Origin: Galeopsis tetrahit
Lineage: Eukaryota; Streptophyta; Magnoliopsida; Lamiales; Lamiaceae
Assembly: GCA_963675135.1 (NCBI GenBank)
Contig: OY776130.1
Location: 28,078,001 to 28,142,000 of the forward strand
Direction: 5' to 3'
DNA length: 64,000 nucleotides
The notes below the pieces were generated by a model. The model saw only the letters and a list, made by a program, of their open reading frames with translations, searched no databases and was not told the origin of the DNA. Numbering within the stretch: position 1 is the first letter of the stretch; every line of letters begins with the position of its first letter. Of the stretch, positions 54,809 to 64,000 are shown one piece after another. The translations under genes and the position numbers were made by a program.

Positions 54809-55767
54809 TTAGTATTAAATTGTTATTAGCTGGAATAATTTAATTATTCTGATTACGTTAGGGTATAAAGAAACCCGTCAACAATATTACTATTTATAAG
54901 TGTACTTCTCTTTAAATCTTTCTAAATTTTAGATTCAAATTTTTAAAGTAAAGTGCAAACAATTATTAAAAGTTCAGTCTATTCATAATTTTACTTTAAA
55001 TTTAACGAAACTTTCATAAATACACGATGAAATTGATCTCCCAAATTATTTGATACTTAGTTGAATCGGATATCAAGACATCAAAAATAATACCGAGTCC
55101 CTACTATTCAAAGTATATTTCATTTTAAGTTCATCTACACGTATTGAGAAAATACGGAGTATTATTTTATCCTTAACCAATGCTTATAATTCTCATAAAA
55201 ATAAATTCATGTATATAAATATTTATTGATTTTAAAGGTAAATTTGAAATAAATACAATTAATTTGCATTGAAAAGTGTAAAACTGACTTATATTTTACA
55301 AAGAAAACGAAAAGTTAAAATTGACTTATAATATGAATGGGAGGGAGTACTAATAATAAATAGGAATGGAATGCAGATTGGGCGTATTCATGCTGTCCGA
55401 ATGTCAACCGTACTGAAAGGTGGTACATTCTAATCATCATCCTCCATTTTGTCCTTTTTTTTTTCAATTGCATTTTTCTTTAACCATAAAAGAAATATTT
55501 TTATGTAAATTTACTATTTCCTCCGTCAACTTACTAATTTTTATTATTTCAATAATAACTTTCACACTTTTATAATGAAATTTTTTTATAAATTTCTCCC
55601 GCATAATATCTACAATTTTACGCAAATTTTAATTACTTTTGAATTAATTCATACATGCACAAGTCAACTCATTTATACCCAAATTGCTCCAATTTTCTTC
55701 AAATCAACAAGTTTACTCGACTCGATTTTCTCTCTAACACGCACAAAGCTACAAATCTATGGGTAAA
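54809..55767. other. AT-rich DNA with remnants of Stowaway-like MITEs
   Basis: A right-end motif GGGAGGGAGTA lies near 55338. A left part (TTTCCTCCGTCAACTTACTAA near 55517, AATAACTTTCACAC, then CAAGTCAACTCATTTAT) aligns with the 10470 element and is cut off by the LTR at 55768. No gene. Confidence 0.5.
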
Positions 55768-56283
55768 TGTTGGGATATTCATCCTACCCCTAATCAAATT
55801 AGAGTTTATGTATTTAGTTTTGATGGTCAAAACCAAATCATGTAATATAGGTGTTGTAACTCAATTTGTAATCTAGTGATAGGTTATCTAAGCTGTTTTA
55901 TAAAGCTTAGTAGAAGTCTAAGTCTTAGTCAGTGGGGTCAACTGTATGTATATTAGCTGATACCACAATTTGGTTAACACGTGTTCACTCAAGATTGAAA
56001 GAGTGGAAGACTAAAGACTAGAAGACACTTGAAGTTCATTAGTGAAATCAGACTGAAAGGTTCTTATATACCTTATCAGCTGATAATAGTTACATGAGAT
56101 CAACAGATCAGAAGACGCCAGCTGATATAAACTTCACCAGATTTTGTCAAAGCCTTAAAGATTGTTAGTCTGATTGATCAGAATAACCGAATGCATTAAT
56201 GGAAGTAAATGCAAATATAACAGAAGACAAAGAGAATGTCGGATAACATCTGACAGACTCAAACAGAAGACAAGACATATTGT
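55768..56283 (+). repeat. Truncated Sirevirus-like LTR in plus orientation
   Basis: Starts TGTTGGGATATTCATCC and resembles the reverse complement of the LTR that ends at 57980, up to AAACAGAAGACAAGACA. At that point the minus-strand element begins. It is the left part of an LTR broken by insertion of a relative in the opposite direction. Confidence 0.75.
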
Positions 56284-57980
56284 TGTTGGTCCCAAAACAA
56301 GTATGGTGAGAAAGTCTAGAGGGAGGGGGGTGAATAGACTTTCTATGTATTTTAAAACATTTTTGTTTTAGAACAGATGAGACGATCAGAAGAGTGATAT
56401 ACTCTATCGTCTGAATGCAGATAAGATGATCTGATCTTAGAGTGCGAGTGGATGTAGTAGATTAAGATAACAAACCTACTGATTGCTTAAAACAACTAGT
56501 CAATTGGAAAGCTATCTCAATAGCTATTGTAGGCCCTAAATGTTTAGACTCGTGGGTTGATATGAAAACCTTTTAAAGAATAACTTTAAAACAATGAAAG
56601 ATATCAGCTGTTTGTAAAACTTATACTTAGTGGATTTTGACTTTTTTATAAAATGAATTCTTTTAACAAATAAATATGTATAGTATAGACAATAAGAATG
56701 ATGTACAAAATGTAAATAAAGCAATAAACAACACAAGTATTTATAGCGGTTCGGATCTCAATATCCTACATCCACTCTCACTAATCAGATAGTGAAATTC
56801 AATATCTTACTGCTTTAGAGTCCCAAGAGAAGACTTGTGATCGAGATTCTCAACTAATTACTGAGAATACAGATCTACTTGTTGGGAAGGAAACAAGTAT
56901 CCTTTACAATGGTTTCTTAACTTGAAATGAAAACAAATGTTAATAACCAACTCAATGTGCTGAAAAACACACTGCTAATTCTAAGTTCTAAAGATAGGAT
57001 TCTTTATGCAGGCTTAGGATCGGAAACTTAGAGCTAAGGATAAGAAATCTTTTATGGCTGTAAAGAACTCGATACTTAGAATATTTTTTAGAATGCTTGT
57101 TCTTGAGGTCAGCTGTATTATGAGAGTTCTTGCTTGTAAGGTTTCTAGTACCTTGTTCCAAAGAACAAGTGTTGTATTTATAGAGGATTTGGGCTTCGAA
57201 CTAGCCGTTGCAAGCAAATCTTCTAAGCATGGTCGAGATCTTCATGAAATGGATGTTTGCAGGTATTCTAGTACAACATTTCCATAAAAGGTAATGTGCA
57301 TTTAATGCTTCGTACTTCATCTGACAGGTCTCTGAATGACCTAGTTCAAGTCAACTATGTAGCCTTGTTGGCGATTTATCATTAGTCCACATCAGTCAAG
57401 TTGTTGAACGAACTGTCTTGTCTTCTGTTTGAGTAAATCAGAACTAGTCCGACATTCTCTTTGTCTTCTGTTATTGTAGCCTTCAATGCATCTTTAAATG
57501 AACTAACACTTCTTCAAAGTGTCTTCATCTTTAATGCTAACTGTCATCTGAAATTCAGATGAGTCTTGACTTTAATACTCTTTAAGTCTTTTCTTCGACA
57601 AGATACAAATGAGCTCATATCTACTTAATGGTCTTCCGAATTCATTGCAAATTATCATATAGTTACTTTCAGTTTATAAGGTATACAACAACTTTTAGAT
57701 CTGATTTTACTAATGAGCTCTAATGTCTTCAAGTCTATAGTCTTCTTCTCTTTAAGTCTTGAGCGAGCGCGTGTTAAAACAGATGAGTAATCAACTGATA
57801 TACATATAGTTGATTCCTCAGACTTAGACTTAGACACTTTCAATACTTCTAAGCTTTATAGAACAACTTAGGTAACTTAGTTCTAGATTACAAATTATTA
57901 CTCTACTGATCTGGTTTTGGCCATCAAAACTAAACTTAGAAATTACAATCAGATTTAGGGGTTGGATGAATATCCCGACA
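56284..57980 (-). repeat. 3' LTR of third Sirevirus-like element
   Basis: 1697 bp, TGTTGGTCCC to TATCCCGACA in plus orientation, followed by the polypurine tract (57981-57994). Frames inside are not genes. The 5' LTR is not in the window. Confidence 0.85.
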
Positions 57981-57994
57981 ATTTCCCCCTTTTT
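57981..57994 (-). promoter_or_regulatory. Polypurine tract of third Sirevirus-like element
   Basis: AAAAAGGGGGAAAT on the minus strand next to the LTR, identical to that of the host element at 20497-20510. Confidence 0.8.
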
Positions 57995-58471
57995 GATGAA
58001 GCTAAAACTAACTAAACTAAGTTATTAGATCAATTAGTTAATAATCTGAAATTCATCAAAGGTTAGGAATAATGTGTATTAGAGCTTATTAGAGTAAACA
58101 CAATGCAAATATCTTTTAAAGAAGACAATGAGCTGTTGTCTAAAGCTGAAAAAGTAAATTCCATTATTGATCAGAGCATAAGACAATAAGATTACAAATA
58201 CAAAAATAAATTTACTTAACTGCTGGATAAAAAAGTCTTCAGTAGACGCTAAAAGGTTGGTAGACTCTCTTCTCGTACAACCTGTTTGTCTCGAACCCTC
58301 TTCTAAGACAGTGTTCTCAGCAATCAAATCAGCTTCCCTCATATCCTTCTTTTTGTTGACAGTTTCAGCTGCCTTCCAGCATGGAAATTTAGGTAGGAAT
58401 ATGTTAATATTTTTGTCAGATGCTTCCTTTATTATGATGTTTAAGAACTCTTCATCTTTTTCTGTGAAAAA

Positions 58472-60064
58472 TCATTCGAAACATTTGAAGGTCGTTTCTT
58501 GATCTTGATCCCCCCATCTGTGCGCAAGATAATAAATTATCTGCCATTGCCTCCTTAGATTCAGCCACCTTAGATTTTGAACTTGATCAATGAAATCATC
58601 AATCTGCTGATCTGATTGCTCTAGGAGTTCAGCTTGATCTTTCTCTTCTACATCATCCTCGATGCCTTCAGGAATTGGCTCTTCAACAGGTTTCTTCTTC
58701 TTTTCAAGAGTCTTTCTTCTCTTGTAGTTCACATCAAACTGTGTAGATTGCTTCCTCTTCAGCTCTAGTTGACGTCGTTCCTCATCTGATTGCGTAGGGC
58801 GTTGAGACGCTTTCCTCTGAGCAATAGGAACATTATCTTCATCATCTTCAATTTGAGTAGAAGGAAAGGCAAGTGCTGCAGTTTGAGCTGTTGGTTGCTT
58901 CTGAATTTGGATATCTTCATTCTTTGCAATCACATCATCAACTACTTGAGCTAAGGCTGGATCATATAGATGATGAGTCGATGAAGAAGGAATTTCAGAA
59001 TTCCCCCTTGAGAAGTGAGTTTCTTCATCTGTTACGCCCGAGTCTTGAGTTTCTCTTCTGCATCTGCTAATCTCCTAGCCAGATCAGATTGAGCCTCTGC
59101 TGATTTCCGTGCTTCTTATGAAAATTTCTCTGATAACTTAGCCCTTTCCATTTATTCCCCCCTTTTGCCATCTTGATCCATCACACCTATCTGTTTTGCC
59201 ATGGAATCTCCACACTTAGTGAGAACTTCGTCTACAACTTTCAGAATAGCAGACGTGAGATCAGCATCGAAATACTTCTTCAAATTATCTCGAACAGCTT
59301 TGTAGGTGTTTTCATAACCGGTCTTCTCTCGTTCTTCAATTAGACGAGCATAATCTCTAATCTTATGAGCAAGTTCTTCAAAAACCAATTTAGATAAATC
59401 ACCTATCATCAAGGAAACAAAGGGTAGATTGACATCTGAATCCATCAACTTCAATTTGTACCAGAGGATATCAGTTAGATCTGATTCATCCTCCATAACA
59501 ACTTTTGAAGTGCCTGCCAGCTGACTTGAACAAATTTCTCTGAAAGAATATAGCAGGTCTGAGAGAGTTCTTCTGGCTACAACTTTTGTTTGCCTTGGAG
59601 CATCAGATTGATTCAGAATGACAACTTCATCACCATCTTCAATATTAACGACCGTCTGATCTGCAACTTGATCTTTCTCTTCTTTTCCTCCTTCTTTCTC
59701 CTCGGCTGTGGAAGCTGGTATCTTCTTCTCAGCTCTAGAAGTTGGTTGTTCATCATTTTTAGATCTCCGAATCTCTGAGACCGGGGGCTGTGAAGATTCA
59801 GCTAACACAATTTCTTGTGTTTGATCGAGATAAACATTGGACAGTGCAATTTCTGATTTGACTGTCTCCATCACCAGGTCAGAAACAGATTTTAACACTA
59901 ATACCTCCGAGTCTAAGGACTCATCCTGGGCAGTGACTTCAACTGTTTGCACATCATCTGTCTCTAGCTCTACTGATTTCTCAGCATCATTGCCAGATTG
60001 TTTAGGTGAAATCCTACCTAAATGAGTTGATGGGTCAGTTGTTCCTCCAACAACGTTCCCTCCG
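58472..60064 (-). pseudogene. Third ORF remnant of the third Sirevirus-like element
   Basis: The minus-strand frame 59152-60064 is acidic and coiled-coil-rich, with a distinctive middle (LSDLLYSFREICSSQLAG, then YKLKLMDSDVNLPFVSLMIG). After in-frame TAA stops between 58985 and 59152 (coiled-coil segment ARKSAEAQSDLARRLADAEE) it resumes at 58933 with Lys/Arg-rich sequence. It ends in the conserved block NLRRQWQIIYYLAHRWGD, matching the C-terminal blocks at 36750 and 21000. The N-terminal part is cut off by the Copia insertion at 60142. Region 57995-58471 is non-coding 3' retrotransposon DNA. Confidence 0.75.
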
Positions 60065-60141
60065 ACTTAATCCTTTGAGGGATCTTCATCGTTGTGCGTG
60101 CCCATATTAGCTCCGAACTCGTGTCCATCGTCGCTGTGATC

Positions 60142-60321
60142 TGTATGTATTAAGAGATAATTCCATGATTATCTCAACCTTCCTTGTATATAGGGATTTA
60201 TAATTATTGTACATATTTACTTTTGCTACAATCATGTAAACCGTTAATCTTTGTAATTCATTATATATATACAAGTTCTCTCACTCACCAAAGCTACGGT
60301 GATCAAACATTAATTCTCACA
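60142..60321 (+). repeat. 5' LTR of Ale-type Copia
   Basis: About 180 bp, from TGTATGTATTAAGAGATAA to AATTCTCACA. The start is inferred from the TG rule and end by the adjacent primer site at 60322, because the 3' LTR is outside the window. Confidence 0.65.
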
Positions 60322-60455
60322 TGGTATCGGCCTTCTCTCGATCTTAAACACTACTCTCCCTCCGCCCTCACGACAGCCTCTCCCCTTCTCCTCCGACGAG
60401 CCAGTCCCCCTCGTCCTCTCAAATACCGAGCTTGTCCCCCTCGATCTACATTCCA

Positions 60456-61380
60456 ATGGTCGATTCTTCAATCCCCATGAATGTATTAATACATATGGTT
60501 ACGGTCAAACTGACCTCCGCCAATTTTCTTCTATGGAAGAAGCAGGTTCTCCCGATGTTACACTGTGTTGATCTGTTCGGCTTTGTTGATGGAACCACTG
60601 TCGCCACTAATCCGACCTACACCACCTGGCGTGCTAAGGATCAAAGGGTTTTTGGCCTTCTCCTCTCTCACCGAGGAATCCCTCTCCGAGGTGATCGATT
60701 GTGACACCTCTCGGGACGCCTGGCTCGCCCTTGAGGCCGCATTCAGTCACTCCTCTCAGTCACGCACCACTCAACTCCGCGAGGAACTCCTTCTCCTCAA
60801 GAGAAATGATATGGTGGTTACTAAATACGACCATAAATTCAAACTCATTTGCGACCAACTGGCTGCCATCGGTAAGCCCGTCGATGACTCGAACAAGTCT
60901 AACTGGTTCCTTCGTGGCTTAGGCCCTCACTTTGGGGGTTTCTCCGACACTTGCACGTCCATGACTCCAGTTCCACGCTTTCGGGATCTTCTTCATCAGG
61001 CTACAACCTTCGAAATCATGAACAAGCCCCCTGATGCCGCTCCACCTCAGGCTGCTTTCGTTGCTCATGGTCGCACTCGTTCCACCTCTGAATCCTCGTC
61101 GCATCCTCACGGCCAGACCACTCATCGTAACAGCAGTTCGTCCTCCTTTCGGGGTGGTCGCCATGGCTCCGATCGGGGTGACCGTCGGCCTTATGTTCCT
61201 CGCTGTCAAATCTGTCGAGGCGACCACTATGCTGACAAATGCCCTGGTCGCTATGCTCGCCCGCCCGAGTACTCGATTGGCCCATCATATGCTCGTCCAC
61301 CTGATCACTTTTCAACCCATCTAGCTCAGGCATTTCACGCTTCTTGCTCGCTAGATCCGCCCCCACCTCCAACAGGTATA
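60456..61380 (+). pseudogene. Ale-type Copia gag, frameshifted
   Basis: ATG at 60456 is followed by VKLTSANFLLWKKQVLPMLH, the typical N-terminus. A frameshift in the pyrimidine-rich stretch at about 60665 moves the chain to a second frame (LTEESLSEVIDCDTSRDAWL, then AFSHSSQSRTTQLREELLLL). The zinc knuckle is CQICRGDHYADKC, with one residue fewer than the usual spacing before His. Gag has markedly higher GC than the surrounding DNA. Confidence 0.88.
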
Positions 61381-62103
61381 TTGACTCTGGGGCTTCGGCG
61401 CACATGACATCCCGTCCCTCCAACCTGGACTCATGCTCGCCCTACTCTGGTAATGGTTCGGTGATTGTTGGTAACGATTCTATTTTACCTATCTCGCATA
61501 TTGGTTCTCGCTCTATATCTAGTACAGTTCACCTTCGTGATGTGTTGGTTATGCCCGATATCACGAAGAATCTTTTGTCTATCAGCAAATTAACCTCTGA
61601 TCTGTCTGTTGATGTTGTTTTTTCCGACAAATCATTTACAATTCAGAAGCGGAACACTAGGGAGGTGGTCACTCGGGGCAGATGTGAGCAAGGACTATAT
61701 GAGTTGGACTCCTCACTTCCATTCTTTGTTGCAGCTGTTTGAGCCACTGTAGCCAAGGCCTCTTTTGATTTATGGCACTTGAGATTGGGACATGTTCCCT
61801 TTGATGTTTTGAAACTTTTGAGTAGACTATGAGCTATTTCAGTTACGTCTGTATTACCCACTCCGGGAGTTTGTTCTTCATGTCAGTTAGCCAAGAGAAA
61901 AAGATTATCATTTAAAGTTAATGAAAAATGAGTTTTGTCTGTTCACAATTTAGAGCATTGTGATTTATGGGGTCCTGCACCTGTTTTGTCCATAGACGGT
62001 TATCAATATTATGTTGTGTTCGTCGATGATTTCTCTCGTTTCTCTTGGATATACCCTATGCGAGCTAAGAGCGAATTTTCGATCATTTTGGAGACATTCC
62101 ATA
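61344..62103 (+). pseudogene. Ale-type Copia protease and integrase start, with stops
   Basis: The protease motif YIDSGASAHMTS (near 61375) is in another frame than gag because of a small deletion. The integrase pre-core LWHLRLGHVPFDVLKLL and CSSCQLAKRK are followed by EHCDLWGPAPVLS (core Asp) and VVFVDDFSRFSWIYPM. In-frame TGA stops occur near 61741, 61830 and 61930. The chain is cut at 62104 by the hAT. Confidence 0.88.
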
Positions 62104-64000
62104 TAAGGGTGTCAAATGTTCCGGGCCGGGCTAGCCCGGTACCAGCCCATCGGGCCACGTGTTTTTGTTGGGCCGGGTCGGCCCGGCCCGGATGTTCTCG
62201 GGCCTGTAAAACTGAAGCCCAGCCTGACCCTATGCGGGCTGCCGGGCTATCGGCCCAAAATGGCCTGGTTCTTCATAATTAAAAAAATATATATTTTATA
62301 TTTAATTTTGTGAAATGATCAAAATGGGCTATGAAAATGATTCAAAATTAATACAATAATGCTATTGACCACAGCAACAATGCCATTGCCAACAATGCAA
62401 CACACAACAAGTCCAAGTCCAACAATTCATAATAAGTAATAACAAACAGTCCAAGTCCAACAATTCATAATAACAAAACAATCTAACAATCTCCAAATAA
62501 CAGTCCAACAATTCTCTAAATAACATCCAAATAACAGTCCAACAATTTTCCAAATAAAAGTCCAACAATTCATAATAAATTCAAACCATTGTCCAACACT
62601 CCAACAATTCAAATAACAGTCCAACATGAATATCCTCAGACAGGATTGGAATCTTCCATGAATAATGGTATCTCCTCAAATTATTTTGGACCTGCATCTG
62701 CATCTGTATTTATAAGAAACATTAGATTAAAAATCATATTATTAAATTTAAAATAGATATCATATGATTCATATTGCATGTAGAAAATGAGATAATTTTA
62801 TTTATTACCTAAAGATACACCCTCTTTGAAACCATACAACCAACTACGAGTGCAAATGAGAGCTTGCAAATTTTCCGGAAGTAAGCAACTTCTATACTTG
62901 TTCAAGATACGACCCCTAATGCTAAATGAAGATTCTGAAGCAACGGTTGTAATTGGAATGCTTAGAATGTCACAAGCCATAATTGCAAGTCGGGGGTATC
63001 GCTTCTTATTCATCTTCCAATAATCAAGAATTTCTATGTTGTCTTCCACATCCGGTCTTTCTTCCAAGTATAAATCAAGTTCAGATTTTCCCTCCCTTGA
63101 AGCAAATTGACTCATCTCTTGAGTATACTCCAAAAATCAGAAAAATACATGGCATAAACAATATAAAACTAGATTAAATACATATAAGAAATCATATATA
63201 TAATGAAGATTAATAACATAACTCAAACTTACTTTGTAGATTTTCTCATCTGAGTCTTGCATGCTCATTGAATGTGAAAAAGTGGGGACGTTTCTTGATG
63301 AGCTAGATATATTTCCGGGTAAAGCCTATACATAACCTCCTTTACCTTATTCACCTTTTCTTGATATATTTTCGGGTAAAGCCTCTTATAGCAAAAGTTC
63401 ACAAAGAACATCTTTGATGTAGGATCAAGAACACTTCCAAATGCCAAGACAAGACAATATTCTTCCCAATACTTGTCAAATTTGAGCATCATTCTTTCAC
63501 ACATCTCTCTTGTCACTCTATCTTCACTTAACAAATTTTCCTTCAATTTCATTTCTATAGTTGCAATTTGCATGAAATACAAGTTGGATGTGGGGTAAGA
63601 TGATCCTGACATCAAGTTAGTGATTTTATAAAATGGGGCCAAGAAAGAACGCATTTTCTCCCCTCTATCCCACTCTTCATCAGTTGGACAACATTTGAAA
63701 TTCTTATCATACAAACACATAGTACAAAATGCTAATTGATATTTAATAACCCTTTCAAGCATCAAATATGTAGAATTCCATCTTGTTGACACGTCTAACC
63801 TCAAGAAATCACCACCAATATCACCCAAATTCCCTTCTTCAATGCATCTTTTGAAAAGCTTCAACCTCCCCTCTGAAGACTTAACATACTTAACACTTTC
63901 TTTAATTTTATCCACTGATTTTGATGCCTTCTTCAAACCATCTTGAACAATGATGTTCAAGATGTGTGCACAATACCTCACATGGAAAAACTCACCTTTA
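62104..64000 (-). mobile_element. Autonomous-type hAT element (left end; right end outside window)
   Basis: The left end TAAGGGTGTCAAATG is followed by subterminal GGGCCGGGC/GCCCGG words (62120-62250) and then a minus-strand transposase gene. ATTCCATA at 62096-62103 would be the 8 bp target copy, but the other copy is not visible. Tandem AGTCCAACAATT words fill 62408-62620. Confidence 0.85.
62798..64000 (-). CDS. hAT transposase (zinc-finger BED/RICESLEEPER type), partial and frameshifted
   Basis: Minus strand; the N-terminus lies beyond the right end. The exon 63233-64000 encodes part of the RNase H-like domain (CAHILNIIVQDGLKKA, then DVSTRWNSTYLMLERV and a Trp-containing helical insertion). 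A frameshift at a T-run near 63283 breaks the chain shortly before the donor ACAAA|GTAAGT. A 105 bp intron (63128-63232) is followed by exon 62798-63127 with the C-terminal dimerisation domain (YPRLAIMACDILSIPITTVA, SESSFS, LICTRSWL). The domains fit plant hAT transposases, and some host genes (DAYSLEEPER/RICESLEEPER) descend from this group. The visible inverted end and the frameshift favour a decaying transposon over a domesticated gene. Confidence 0.88.

Larger units (their letters stand above)
60142..62103 (+). mobile_element. Ale/Retrofit-type Copia element, 5' part
   Basis: Short LTR (60142-60321), primer binding site TGGTATCGG, gag, protease and integrase start, then interrupted at 62104 by an hAT element. 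The rest lies outside the window. It is inserted into the third Sirevirus-like element; TGATC precedes it, but its partner is not visible. Confidence 0.85.

Overview
The window is nuclear DNA of a flowering plant, probably a dicot. It is AT-rich and repeat-dense. It contains one recognisable host gene, an IRT1/ZIP-type metal transporter with the family's intron positions, and everything else identifiable is transposable-element DNA: Copia retrotransposons (including three Sirevirus-like elements), Ty3/Gypsy, LINE, hAT, CACTA, Mutator-like, PIF/Harbinger and Stowaway-like elements. There are no bacterial-type operons, no CRISPR array and no rRNA.

Layout. 1-3.7 kb: repeat remnants (LINE zinc-binding domain, a Stowaway-like MITE, a CACTA end). 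3.65-6.33 kb: a Ty3/Gypsy element with an internal deletion. 6.6-12.1 kb: the IRT1-like gene on the minus strand in three exons, with a 3.6 kb first intron. That intron holds two MITEs and a 2.2 kb non-autonomous hAT element, which carries a tRNA-Val(UAC)-like gene and a 3 x 351 bp tandem array. 12.6-18 kb: a 101 bp tandem duplication, a 79 bp CACTA MITE, a complete TRIM and a decayed Copia element. 19.2-42.7 kb: a minus-strand Sirevirus-like element with intact 1270 bp LTRs and a TATGT target duplication. A plus-strand Sirevirus-like element (26764-38665, 1350 bp LTRs, CTTGC duplication) sits inside its pol gene. 42.7-50.1 kb: a tandem-duplicated target region, a Tourist-like MITE, one LTR inside another, and a Mutator-like element. 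50.1-55.8 kb: AT-rich DNA with hAT and Stowaway-like elements. 55.8-64 kb: stacked insertions, in the order LTR fragment, third Sirevirus-like element, Ale-type Copia, and an hAT with a frameshifted transposase that runs off the right end.

How the parts relate. Nearly all insertions can be ordered by target-site duplications read directly from the sequence. The retroelements are all coding-defective. Even so, the LTR pairs of both nested Sirevirus-like elements are nearly identical by eye, which suggests already-defective copies moved with proteins supplied by others. The three Sirevirus-like elements carry a third ORF downstream of pol in very different states. It combines an N-terminal region resembling plant-transposon-associated proteins, coiled coil and a conserved C-terminal block. 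The most unusual item is the tRNA-Val-like gene with intact Pol III boxes and terminator, carried by an hAT element in the intron of a metal-transporter gene and partly amplified there.
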